Origin: Gordonia sp. 'Campus' | GTDB taxonomy: Bacteria > Actinomycetota > Actinomycetes > Mycobacteriales > Mycobacteriaceae | NCBI RefSeq assembly: GCF_022206305.1 | Contig: NZ_JAKOIW010000016.1 | Span: 32,358-96,357 of the forward strand | Reading direction: 5' to 3' | DNA length: 64,000 nt | Part shown: positions 17,103 to 25,566 of the stretch, one piece after another | How the letters are laid out: each line of letters opens with the position of its first letter | How positions within the stretch are numbered: the stretch's first letter is position 1 | Made by a program: the position numbers and the translations under genes | The notes under the pieces: generated by a model | Database searches by the model: none | Told to the model about the DNA's origin: nothing | What the model saw: only the letters and a program-made list of their open reading frames with translations

Positions 17103-18599
17103 ATGACCATCGATCCCCGCACGCCCGTCCTCGTCGGCGGCGGACAGATCACCGCTCACGACGGTGGCGTCGAGCCGGTCGATCTCATCGCCCGGGCGGC
17201 GCACGAGGCGGCTGCCGAAGCCGGGACGTCGCGCCTCCTCGAACTGATCGACTCCATCCGCGTGGTCGGCCTGTTGTCATGGCGCTACCGCGACCCCGGT
17301 GCGTTGGTGGCCGAACGGATCGGGGCAGATCCGCGACACACCGGCTACACCGGGAACGGCGGCAGCACGCCGCAGGTGCTGGTCAACGGTGCGGCCGAAG
17401 ACATTGCCACGGGCCGCGCCGACGTCGTTCTCATCGGGGGTGCAGAAGCCTGGCGCACGCGGATGAAACTCCGCGCGCAGGGGGAACGGCCCGACTGGAC
17501 CCGACAGGACGAAACTGTGCCGTCCGCGCCGATCATCGTCCCGGACGTTCCGATGGAGGCGGAGAGCGAGCGGCGGATCGGACTCGACAGACCGTCCTTC
17601 GTCTATCCGTTGTTCGAGCAGGCTCTCCGCGTCGGAGCGGGTCGGAGTATCGCCGACCACGAGAAGTTGCTCGGCGAACTGTGGTCGTCGTTCAGCGAGG
17701 TTGCCGCGGACAATCCGCACGCCTGGACCAGGCGTACGTATGCCCCGGGGGAGATCACGACTCCGACCGATGGCAATCGCCTCATCTCGTCTCCTTACCC
17801 GAAGCTGCTGAACTCGAACAACATGGTGGATCAGGGTGCGGCACTGGTGATGTGCTCGGTCGGTACCGCACGACGCCTGGGAATCCCCACCTCGTCGTGG
17901 GTGTTCCCACACAGCGGAACCGAATCCAAGGACACCGACGCCGTCGCGGCGCGTCCCGCCCTGAACGGTTCGGCGCCGATCCGGATCGGCGCCGCCCGTG
18001 CGCTCGAGCTCGCCGGCGTCGGGCTCGAGGACATCGCTCACCTCGACATCTACTCGTGCTTCCCCTCCGCCGTCCAGGTCGCCGCGCGTGAAATCGGGGT
18101 GCCCGTGGATGATCCGAGTCGTCCGCTGACATGCACCGGCGGCCTCACCTTCGCGGGCGGCCCGTGGAACAACTACAGCACGCACGCGATCGCCACGGTG
18201 GCCACCCGGCTGCGCGAATCGCCCGGCACGTTCGGCATGGTGACCGCGAACAGCGGGTACCTCACGAAGCACGCCTTCGGCGTGTACTCGACCAAGCCAC
18301 CCGCGGAGGGCTTCCGCCGCCAGGATGTCACCGAAACGGTGCACCGGGCATGGGCGGGTGCCGAGCCGACGGTCGAGGTGGTCGAATCCCACGAGAGTGT
18401 CGCCGAACTCGAGACCTGGACGGTGGCCTACGACCGCACGGGAGTCCCTGAGCGGGCATTCGTCGCCGGTCGCGTTCACGGCGGCGGCCGCACCCTGGCG
18501 GTGATCACCGACAGCGGCGACCTGGACGAACTCGCGACCACCGAGGCTCAGGGACGACGGGTGCGTGTGGCTACCGACGGCTCCGCACATCTCGATTGA
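17103..18599 (+). CDS. Thiolase-fold protein (SCP-x/acetyl-CoA acetyltransferase-like) lacking the nucleophilic Cys
   Basis: A 498-residue thiolase-superfamily protein with an extra C-terminal domain of about 100 residues that may be OB-like. Conserved thiolase landmarks are VGGGQ at the N-terminus, GGAEAW (112-117), a SCFPSAVQ segment and TANSGYLTKHAFG near residue 380. Where thiolases carry the acylated Cys (NNCSTG-like), this protein reads GNGGSTPQ (84-91), so classic thiolysis looks unlikely. Retro-aldol or related C-C bond chemistry, as in Ltp-type proteins, is a fair guess. It has its own promoter and candidate operator. Confidence 0.8.
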   Translation: MTIDPRTPVLVGGGQITAHDGGVEPVDLIARAAHEAAAEAGTSRLLELIDSIRVVGLLSWRYRDPGALVAERIGADPRHTGYTGNGGSTPQVLVNGAAEDIATGRADVVLIGGAEAWRTRMKLRAQGERPDWTRQDETVPSAPIIVPDVPMEAESERRIGLDRPSFVYPLFEQALRVGAGRSIADHEKLLGELWSSFSEVAADNPHAWTRRTYAPGEITTPTDGNRLISSPYPKLLNSNNMVDQGAALVMCSVGTARRLGIPTSSWVFPHSGTESKDTDAVAARPALNGSAPIRIGAARALELAGVGLEDIAHLDIYSCFPSAVQVAAREIGVPVDDPSRPLTCTGGLTFAGGPWNNYSTHAIATVATRLRESPGTFGMVTANSGYLTKHAFGVYSTKPPAEGFRRQDVTETVHRAWAGAEPTVEVVESHESVAELETWTVAYDRTGVPERAFVAGRVHGGGRTLAVITDSGDLDELATTEAQGRRVRVATDGSAHLD

Positions 18600-18624
18600 C
18601 GCCTTATAACTAAAGCCGTAAGGT
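18596..18624 (+). promoter_or_regulatory. Sigma-70-type promoter of the seven-gene downstream operon
   Basis: TTGACG (18596-18601) and TAAGGT (18619-18624) are exactly 17 bp apart, right after the thiolase-like gene's stop codon. The first start codon is at 18671. The operator copy at 18608-18624 covers spacer and -10 box. Confidence 0.6.
18608..18624. promoter_or_regulatory. Candidate TetR operator, copy 4 (AACTAAAGCCGTAAGGT)
   Basis: Matches ANCTA-N7-WAGNT and sits on the promoter in the same register as copy 1: CTA is 9 bp before the TAAGRT -10 box in both. Confidence 0.6.
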
Positions 18625-18670
18625 TTATGGCATGACGTCGGGCACGGCCCGGTGGTGAGGAGGAGCAACG

Positions 18671-18985
18671 ATGAGCGAACTGGATGACTTCCGGGTGCGC
18701 TACGAGCAGCATGTCGGGCACGTGGTCGCGGGAGACATGAAAGCCGCGGTGGCCGAGATGATCCAGGAGAACATCCCGGCCGTCTTCGACGGTGTCGACG
18801 TCCCGCGCGGCGCGGTGGATGCGCACCGGATCGTCGGCGTCCGGGCTGACGGCGATCGGATGATCGGGGAGACCGTCTACATCACCGAGGGTCGCGAGAT
18901 CGGGCTACGTTCCATCTGGGAGCGCCGGGACGGCGAGTGGCTAGCCGGGTCCCTGGAGAACTTCGCGCCCGAGTCGGTGCGATGA
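18671..18985 (+). CDS. Small conserved-type protein, function unknown (possible NTF2/SnoaL-like)
   Basis: A 104-residue acidic protein with no signal peptide. Short helices (DDFRVRYEQHVGHVVAGDMKAAVAEMI) followed by beta-rich sequence (RMIGETVYITEGREIGLRSIWERRDGEWLAGSLENF) give a NTF2/SnoaL-like pattern, but no catalytic motif can be named. ATG 18671 has GGAGGAGCAACG upstream. It is first in the operon and overlaps the DUF35 gene by 4 bases (ATGA), so a job with the DUF35/thiolase pair is likely. Confidence 0.7.
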   Translation: MSELDDFRVRYEQHVGHVVAGDMKAAVAEMIQENIPAVFDGVDVPRGAVDAHRIVGVRADGDRMIGETVYITEGREIGLRSIWERRDGEWLAGSLENFAPESVR

Positions 18986-19425
18986 CGACTGCCGACATCC
19001 CCTGGTGGCCCGCCGCCGACGGGCTGGACCAGCCGTACTGGGATGGGCTGACCGAGCGGGAGTTGCGCCTCCAGCGCTGCCGCAGTTGCTCGACCTGGAT
19101 CTGGAGCCCCCAGTCGGTGTGCGGGAACTGCCACTCGCTCGATCTCGGCTGGGAGACAGTCGAACCCGTCGGCACGATCTACAGCTGGAGCCGCAGCTGG
19201 TATCCGTACATCGAAGAACTGGCCGACCGGCTCCCGTATGTCAGCGTGCTCGTGGAACTGGAGAATGCAGGTGGTCGGCGGGTGCTGGGCATCCTGACCG
19301 ACGATCCCGAAAGCACCCCGAAGATCGGCGATCGCGTCGTCGGCGTCTTCGAGGAGCGCGACGGTGAACCGTGGCCGCTTCTCCGTTGGCAGCGGGCCGA
19401 AACGAACGACGGAGAACGCAGATGA
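18982..19425 (+). CDS. DUF35 OB-fold protein with zinc ribbon (ChsH2-DUF35/acyl-CoA binding)
   Basis: A 147-residue protein of the DUF35 family. The rubredoxin-like zinc ribbon has Cys33, Cys36, Cys47 and Cys50 (CRSC ... CGNC), followed by an OB-fold (GTIYSWSRSWYP ... DRVVGVFEE). Such proteins pair with thiolase-fold partners and bind the CoA ester; in steroid side-chain degradation the DUF35 part of ChsH2 joins Ltp2 to make an aldolase. Both ends overlap neighbours by 4 bases, so it is coupled to the thiolase-like gene that follows. Confidence 0.88.
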   Translation: MTTADIPWWPAADGLDQPYWDGLTERELRLQRCRSCSTWIWSPQSVCGNCHSLDLGWETVEPVGTIYSWSRSWYPYIEELADRLPYVSVLVELENAGGRRVLGILTDDPESTPKIGDRVVGVFEERDGEPWPLLRWQRAETNDGERR

Positions 19426-20606
19426 GCAACGGGATTCGTGGTGGCGCTGCCGTGGTCGGCGTCTCCGAGATGCATTACAAGCGCGGGCAGTCACCGCTCA
19501 CCGAGCAGCAGATGACGATCCGGGCAATCCTCGACGCGTGCTCCGACGCCGGGGTGTCGCCACGTGAGGTCGACGGATTCGTCTCCTACGCAGGCGGTTC
19601 CAACGACGGGCCGATCCTCGGGGCCGCACTGATGATCGACGAACTGCGCTGGTCGAACATGATGTGGGGCGGCGGTGGCGGGAGCGTGGCGGCCGCTATC
19701 ACCAATGCGGCGGTAGCCATCACGTCGGGTCAGGCGCAGTGCGTTGTCGTGTACCGCGCGATGTCCCAGGCCGACACCGGTCGCCTGGGGTACGCCAAGT
19801 ACCACTACGGATCTCACTTCCTCGCGCATGGCGTGGGTTCGCCCGCCCAGATCTGTGCCATGCGAACTCAGCGCATGCTCGAACACGACGGCGTGCCCCG
19901 CTCGGCGATGCGTTCACTGGTGCTGGCGGCTTACCAGCACGCGCAGCAGAATCCGACGGCGCAGGGCCACGGCAAGCCGCTGGACGAGGAGACCTACGAG
20001 TCCTCGCGGATGATCGCCGAGCCCTTCCATCTCTACGACTGCTCACGGGAGAGCGACGGCGCGGTCGCGCTGGTGCTCGTCGGTTCCGACCGCGCGCGCG
20101 ATCTCCGTCGGGACCCGGCGTTCGTGCTCGCCGGCGCACAGGGAGCGCCGGGTGGGTTCTGCGAGCGGGTCGACAACGACGCACAGTATTCGACGGCCGG
20201 GTTCGGTCCGGCGAACAACGGAAAACCCGGTGTAGCCGAGCGTCTCTGGGCGTCGGCCGGCTTGGGACCGGACGACGTCGATGTGGTCCAGGTATACGAG
20301 AACTTCAGCGGTCCGGCGGTTGCCGCGCTGATCGATCACCGGTTGTGCCCGCCCGGCGAGGCGGCGGGCACCGTGATGACCGTCGACAATCTGACCGCAC
20401 CCCACGGGAAGCTGCCGGTGAACACCAGCGGCGGCAATCTGGCGGATTCGTTCATCAACGGACTGAATCTGGCCGTGGAAGCGGTCCGTCAGGTTCGCGG
20501 CACGTCGACCAATCAGGTTGCCGACGTGCGGACGTCGCTGTTCATCGGCGGCCCGATGGCGCCGCTCGTCAGTTCGGTGCTGTTCGGCCACGCCGAGACC
20601 GTCTAG
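19422..20606 (+). CDS. Lipid-transfer-protein-type thiolase homologue (Ltp2-like, probable retro-aldolase)
   Basis: A 394-residue thiolase-fold protein. The catalytic Cys position of thiolases is replaced by a glycine run, GGGGGS (83-88), and the second half has VYENFSGPAV (291-300) and NTSGGNLADSF. Ltp2-type enzymes also lack the Cys and rely on tyrosines; Tyr292 here is a candidate. Directly coupled (ATGA) to the DUF35 gene, it probably forms a heteromeric aldolase that splits a beta-hydroxyacyl-CoA into an acyl-CoA and an aldehyde or ketone. The aldehyde dehydrogenase gene follows 44 bp later, which fits. Confidence 0.85.
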   Translation: MSNGIRGGAAVVGVSEMHYKRGQSPLTEQQMTIRAILDACSDAGVSPREVDGFVSYAGGSNDGPILGAALMIDELRWSNMMWGGGGGSVAAAITNAAVAITSGQAQCVVVYRAMSQADTGRLGYAKYHYGSHFLAHGVGSPAQICAMRTQRMLEHDGVPRSAMRSLVLAAYQHAQQNPTAQGHGKPLDEETYESSRMIAEPFHLYDCSRESDGAVALVLVGSDRARDLRRDPAFVLAGAQGAPGGFCERVDNDAQYSTAGFGPANNGKPGVAERLWASAGLGPDDVDVVQVYENFSGPAVAALIDHRLCPPGEAAGTVMTVDNLTAPHGKLPVNTSGGNLADSFINGLNLAVEAVRQVRGTSTNQVADVRTSLFIGGPMAPLVSSVLFGHAETV

Positions 20607-20650
20607 CCACGACCACCAGGACCCCGACACCACAAGGGCAGGGAGAAGAC

Positions 20651-22090
20651 ATGTTCGAGCGAAACGATCTGTTCATCGGTGGACAGTGGACACCGGCGGA
20701 GTCGGGCACCGGGTACGACGTCATCGAGGCGGCCACCGAGAAGCCGCTGGGCAGAAGCGCGCTGGGCGGCCCGGCCGACATCGATCGTGCGGTCGCCGCC
20801 GCGCGGTCGGCGCTGGCGGGACCATGGCGGTCGATGGGGCCCCGAGAGCGGGCCGATGTCCTCGACCGGTTGGCCGCCGCACTGACCGCACGTGCTCGTG
20901 ACACGGCCCAGCTGGTCAGTCGCGAGAACGGGATGCCGATCGCATTGTCCAAGTCGGTCAACGGATACGGCCCGGCGGCGATGCTGTCGTACTACGCGAA
21001 CCTGATCCGCGCCTCCGACACCGAGGACGTGCGTCCGAGCGCGTTCGGTGGACGCACCGTCGTCCGTCGTGAGCCGGTCGGTGTCGTCGCGGCGATCACG
21101 CCGTGGAACTACCCTCAACCTCTCGCGGCGATGAAGATCGCGCCGGCGCTCGCCGCTGGGTGCACGATCGTGCTCAAGCCCGCGCCGGAGACGGCGCTGG
21201 ATGCGTTCGTGTTCGCCGACGCCGCGCAGGAGGCCGGACTTCCCGACGGAGTCCTGAACATCGTTCCTGCCGAACGTGAGGCAGGCGCCTACCTGGTCCG
21301 CCATCCCGGGATCGACAAGGTGGCGTTCACGGGTTCGACCGCGGCGGGGCGGGCCATCGGCGAGGTCTGCGGTGCTCTCCTCCGGCCGGTGACCCTCGAA
21401 CTCGGCGGCAAATCCGCGGCGATCGTGGCGCATGACGCCGATCTGGACGAGTTCGCGCGGCACCTGCTCGACGTCTCGCTGGTGAACAACGGCCAGACCT
21501 GCCACGCCAGCACCCGAATCCTCGCCTCGCGAGCTCGATTCGACGACGTCGTGGAAGCGGTCACCGAGACCGTCCGGGCACTACGGGTCGGCGATCCGCT
21601 GGACAAGGCGACCGCGATCGGGCCGCTCGTCAGCGCCGCGCAACGCGACCGGGTGCTCGGGTATGTCGAAGCCGGCCGGGCCGCGGGACATCGGATCACG
21701 ACCGGCGGCGGCGTCCCGGCCGATCAGGCGCAGGGTTGGTTCGTCGAACCGACCGTGTTCGCCGGCGTCGAGAACTCTGCGTCGATCGCCCAGGAGGAGA
21801 TCTTCGGCCCCGTCCTCACCATCACCGAGTACCTCGATGAGGACGACGCGATCCGCATCGCCAACGACTCCGAGTACGGGCTCGGCGGCACGGTGTGGAC
21901 GACCGACGAGGCCCGGGGCCTCGCCATCGCCGACCGAATCCACACCGGCACAGTGGGTGTCAACCACTACGCACTCGATCTCGCAGCACCGTTCGGAGGG
22001 GTCAAGGCGTCGGGTCTCGGACGAGAACTCGGCCCCGAGGGCATGGCGCCGTACGTCTCCGCCAAGTCGGTCTATTTCGCCACTCGGTGA
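20651..22090 (+). CDS. NAD(P)-dependent aldehyde dehydrogenase
   Basis: A 479-residue ALDH-superfamily enzyme with the full active site: Asn153 (PWNYP), Glu250 (LELGGK) and nucleophile Cys284 (NNGQTCHAS), and FTGSTAAG for cofactor binding. ATG 20651 has GGGAGAAGAC upstream. It would oxidise an aldehyde released in this pathway, perhaps by the preceding Ltp2-like/DUF35 pair. The exact substrate is unknown. Confidence 0.93.
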   Translation: MFERNDLFIGGQWTPAESGTGYDVIEAATEKPLGRSALGGPADIDRAVAAARSALAGPWRSMGPRERADVLDRLAAALTARARDTAQLVSRENGMPIALSKSVNGYGPAAMLSYYANLIRASDTEDVRPSAFGGRTVVRREPVGVVAAITPWNYPQPLAAMKIAPALAAGCTIVLKPAPETALDAFVFADAAQEAGLPDGVLNIVPAEREAGAYLVRHPGIDKVAFTGSTAAGRAIGEVCGALLRPVTLELGGKSAAIVAHDADLDEFARHLLDVSLVNNGQTCHASTRILASRARFDDVVEAVTETVRALRVGDPLDKATAIGPLVSAAQRDRVLGYVEAGRAAGHRITTGGGVPADQAQGWFVEPTVFAGVENSASIAQEEIFGPVLTITEYLDEDDAIRIANDSEYGLGGTVWTTDEARGLAIADRIHTGTVGVNHYALDLAAPFGGVKASGLGRELGPEGMAPYVSAKSVYFATR

Positions 22091-22148
22091 CCGTCGTCTC
22101 CGATGCGACCACAGATGATCACCAGCAAAGAATCCCGACAGGAGTGAC

Positions 22149-24521
22149 ATGAGCGATCTGCCACTGTCCGGCGTCCGTGTCGTCGACGCAACCGACGGGC
22201 TCGGCGAGTCGTGCGGCCGGTTCCTCGCGGACCTGGGTGCGCAGGTCGTGCGCGTCGAGCGTCCGGGCGGATCGCGGTCGCGACGCGCCGAGCCGATCGA
22301 GGCCGGGGTGAGCATCCCGTTCGCGCTCAACAACGCCAACAAGGAGCTGGTCGTCCTCGATCTCGAGACCGACTCCGGGCGCGCACGATTCGACGAGTTG
22401 GTCGCTGGGGCCGACATCGTCGTCGAGTCGTCCACCGGCAGCACGGGTCTCGACCCGGCCGATCTCGCCGCCGCGCACCCGGCACTCGTCGTCCTCAGCG
22501 TGAGCGGATTCGGTCGAACCGGCCCCTACCGGAACTGGACTGCCACCGAGTCGGTGATCTATGCGATGAGTGGTGTGCTGTCTCGCTCCGGCGAGCCCGG
22601 CCGCGAGCCGCTGCTCCCGCCGCCCGGCCTCGTCGAACAGTCGGTCGGGGTGCATGCTGCGTGGTCGGCGCTCCTCGCCTACTTCGACCGGATCCGCACC
22701 GGCGCCGGGCAACTGATCGAGATCTCGGCGTTCGAGTCGGTGGTCCACGGCTTCGACCCCGGCTTCGGCGTCCAAGGGTCCGCCGCGGCGGGCCGGCGCG
22801 ACGACTTCCCGCGTGGGCGCCCCGATGCCGCGAACTTCTACCCCGTCCTTCGATGCGCGGACGGGCAGGTGCGGATCTGCCTGCTGGCCAAGCGTCAGTG
22901 GCGTGCGATGTTCGCGTGGCTCGGCGAACCCGACGAGTTCGCCGATCCGGCCTTCGACACCATCCCGGCCCGGTTCGCCGCGGCAGACCGGCTGCATCCG
23001 TTGATCGAGCAGCTGTTCGCCGATCGGACCCGCGACGAACTGGTCGCCGAAGGGGCGGCCCGGGGCATCCCGATCGGCGGCGTCCTTCGCATCGGTGAGG
23101 TCCTCGACAACGACCATTACGACGCGGCGGGGACCCTCGTCGACGCCGAGATCGGCCCGGGTGTCCGTGCGCGGATTCCCTCCGGATACGCGCGGATCGG
23201 CGGGCAGCGAGCCGGATTCCGTCATCGTGTTCCCGGCGTCGACGCCACGCAGGTGCCGGCCTGGTCACCGCGTACGGAGCCTCGGCAGACGTCGACGGAT
23301 TGCGAGCCGCCCGGTAGCCACCCGTTCGCCGGCCTCCGCGTTCTCGATCTCGGCGTCGTCGTCTTCGGGGCCGAGCTCGGCAGGCAGTTCGCCGACCACG
23401 GCGCGGACGTCATCAAGGTCGAGAATCGCGAATTCCCCGACGGTCTGCGACAGTCGAAGCGCCCGAACACCCTGTCGCCGTCGGTCGCCTGGGGCCACCG
23501 GAACCGCCGATCGCTGGGACTGAACCTGCGGACCGATGGGGGCAAGGACCTCTTCCTCCGGCTCGCGTCAGAGGCCGACGTGGTCCTGGCCAATTTCAAG
23601 CCCGGCACGCTCGATGCGATGGGTATCGGGTATGACGAACTCCGCCAGGTCAATCCGGGGATCATCGTCGCCGAGGGCAGCGCCTTCGGCAGCATCGGCC
23701 CGTGGAACACCAGGCTCGGCTACGGCCCGCTGGTCCGCGCGGCATGTGGGGTGTCGTCGCTCTGGCGTTACTCCGACGACGATCCCGGCCTGTGCGATGG
23801 GTCCACCGTCTATCCCGACCACATCGGCGCCCAGGTCAGTGCTGTGACAGTCCTCGCGGCGCTGATCGCCCGGGGATCGCACGGACGCGGCGCCGGTATC
23901 GAGATCGCCCAGGCCGATGCCGCGCTCGTCGCTCTCGGAGGGCAGCTGGCACGCGAGTCGCTCGCGCCCGGATCGGTGCGGGCGGAGGGCAACGCCGACC
24001 CGTTCGAGGCACCGTCGGGCGTCTATCCCTGTGCAGGGGAGGACGAGTGGGTCGTGGTGTCGGTCCGCGACGACCACGAGTGGCGAAGCCTGACGGCGTT
24101 GATCGGGCGGGACGACCTCGCCGACGATCCCCGGTTCGCCCGGTCCGCCGACCGGGTCGAGAACCGGGCGGAAGCAGACAAGGTGCTCGCCGCATGGCTC
24201 GCCGAACGTACGCCGACCGAGGCGATGACACTCCTTCAGGAAGCGGGCGTACCCGCCGGCGCGATGCTCCGCCTCCCCGAACTGCTCACCGACCCACACC
24301 TTCTCGATCGCGATGCGTACACCCAGTTGGAGCACCCGATGTTGCCGGCGTCGCTGCCGACCGCGGTGCGGGTCGCCCGTTTCGGATCGATACCCGACGC
24401 GCCGTTGCGTCCGGCCCCGCTGCCCGGTGCCGACACCCACGAGATCGCGGTCGGGGTCCTGGGACTCACCGATGACGAGTACAGCCGACTCGTCGACGAC
24501 GGGGTCCTCCAGCCCGCTTGA
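22149..24521 (+). CDS. Tandem CaiB/BaiF family (class III) CoA-transferase, two fused domains
   Basis: A 790-residue protein made of two class III CoA-transferase units (about 1-385 and 395-780), where single-domain enzymes are near 400 residues. The catalytic Asp of the family is kept in the second unit (Asp590, IEIAQADAAL) but the matching place in the first reads Glu196 (IEISAFESV). So one half may be inactive or structural. It would move CoA between acids, or racemise a 2-methylacyl-CoA. ATG 22149 is preceded by ACAGGAGTGAC. Confidence 0.88.
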   Translation: MSDLPLSGVRVVDATDGLGESCGRFLADLGAQVVRVERPGGSRSRRAEPIEAGVSIPFALNNANKELVVLDLETDSGRARFDELVAGADIVVESSTGSTGLDPADLAAAHPALVVLSVSGFGRTGPYRNWTATESVIYAMSGVLSRSGEPGREPLLPPPGLVEQSVGVHAAWSALLAYFDRIRTGAGQLIEISAFESVVHGFDPGFGVQGSAAAGRRDDFPRGRPDAANFYPVLRCADGQVRICLLAKRQWRAMFAWLGEPDEFADPAFDTIPARFAAADRLHPLIEQLFADRTRDELVAEGAARGIPIGGVLRIGEVLDNDHYDAAGTLVDAEIGPGVRARIPSGYARIGGQRAGFRHRVPGVDATQVPAWSPRTEPRQTSTDCEPPGSHPFAGLRVLDLGVVVFGAELGRQFADHGADVIKVENREFPDGLRQSKRPNTLSPSVAWGHRNRRSLGLNLRTDGGKDLFLRLASEADVVLANFKPGTLDAMGIGYDELRQVNPGIIVAEGSAFGSIGPWNTRLGYGPLVRAACGVSSLWRYSDDDPGLCDGSTVYPDHIGAQVSAVTVLAALIARGSHGRGAGIEIAQADAALVALGGQLARESLAPGSVRAEGNADPFEAPSGVYPCAGEDEWVVVSVRDDHEWRSLTALIGRDDLADDPRFARSADRVENRAEADKVLAAWLAERTPTEAMTLLQEAGVPAGAMLRLPELLTDPHLLDRDAYTQLEHPMLPASLPTAVRVARFGSIPDAPLRPAPLPGADTHEIAVGVLGLTDDEYSRLVDDGVLQPA

Positions 24522-24533
24522 CAGGAGTGCACA

Positions 24534-25520
24534 GTGATCACCTACGAATGGCGCCCGGAGCTGACCGGTGCCGAACTCGACGAAGTCCTCCAACTCGTCC
24601 AGGACGCAGCGGAATACGACGAAGAGGCCGGATTCTCGTCCATCGACGCCGACACCGTCCGAGAGGTCGGTGGCGCCACCGGGACCGTCGCACACCTGCC
24701 GATCAAGGCCCGCCGCGACCTCAGTCCGCTCGACGACGTCCCGATGGTGATCGTCGCCTACCTCCATCTGTCGGTCGACGCCGACGGGGTGGGCACGGTG
24801 TCGTACGTCGTCCATCCCGACTACCGTTCGCGCGGGATCACGACCCTGCTGGTGGAAGAGGTCGGCCTCGACGTGACCGGAGAGGGCGGCTGGGAACGCA
24901 CCGGAGCCAACGCACTTCGCTGCTGGGCGTACGCCACCCATCCGGCGTCGGGCAGACTGACCCGACGATTCGGCATACCCGCGGTGAGCAGGCAGTGGAC
25001 CCTGGCCCGGCACCTGGCCGGTCCGTTCGCACTGCCGCTCGACGAGTCCGAGGTCCCGGACGGGGTCACTCTCGGTGACCCGCGCGACCTCGTCGCCGAC
25101 GATTCCGTCATCGCACAGGTTCTGGCGTCCGCGGACCTCCCCGAACGACATCACGACCGGGTGACCGCGGACCTCCGCCGTGGTGGCGGGACCGTCACCG
25201 ACGCGCGCGACGGAAACGGTGACGTCCTCGGATTCGTCTGGTACACCACCGAACACCGGATGCACCTCGAGCTGCGGACCGCACTCGTCCACGCGCTCGT
25301 GCTGTCGGAGAAGGCACGCGGACTCGGACTCGGGTCGACGCTGCTGACGGCGGCGCTGGCGCGGCAACGCGATGCCGGGATCCAGGTCTCCCAGTTACGG
25401 ATCGATCCGGACGATGCCGGTGCGGTGCGCATGTGCCGCCTGCTCGCCTTCGAGCAGGAGGACGTGCACTCCTGCTACCAGGTCGGAACAAGTGCGAGCC
25501 CGCCGCCGGCGTTCCGATGA
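24534..25520 (+). CDS. Tandem GNAT N-acetyltransferase, MshD-like
   Basis: A 328-residue protein with two GNAT folds. The first has SYVVHPDYRSRGITTLLVEE (about 89-108), and the second ALVLSEKARGLGLGSTLLTA, each a motif-A acetyl-CoA binding loop. This build and length match mycothiol synthase MshD, but MshD is normally encoded elsewhere and identity cannot be claimed. GTG 24534 has ACAGGAG upstream and lies 12 bp after the CoA-transferase. In this operon it might acetylate or detoxify an intermediate; that is a guess. Confidence 0.75.
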   Translation: MITYEWRPELTGAELDEVLQLVQDAAEYDEEAGFSSIDADTVREVGGATGTVAHLPIKARRDLSPLDDVPMVIVAYLHLSVDADGVGTVSYVVHPDYRSRGITTLLVEEVGLDVTGEGGWERTGANALRCWAYATHPASGRLTRRFGIPAVSRQWTLARHLAGPFALPLDESEVPDGVTLGDPRDLVADDSVIAQVLASADLPERHHDRVTADLRRGGGTVTDARDGNGDVLGFVWYTTEHRMHLELRTALVHALVLSEKARGLGLGSTLLTAALARQRDAGIQVSQLRIDPDDAGAVRMCRLLAFEQEDVHSCYQVGTSASPPPAFR

Positions 25521-25566
25521 ACGCGGCCGCGCCTGGTGACAATCGTTGTGAGAATGGGAAATCCGA

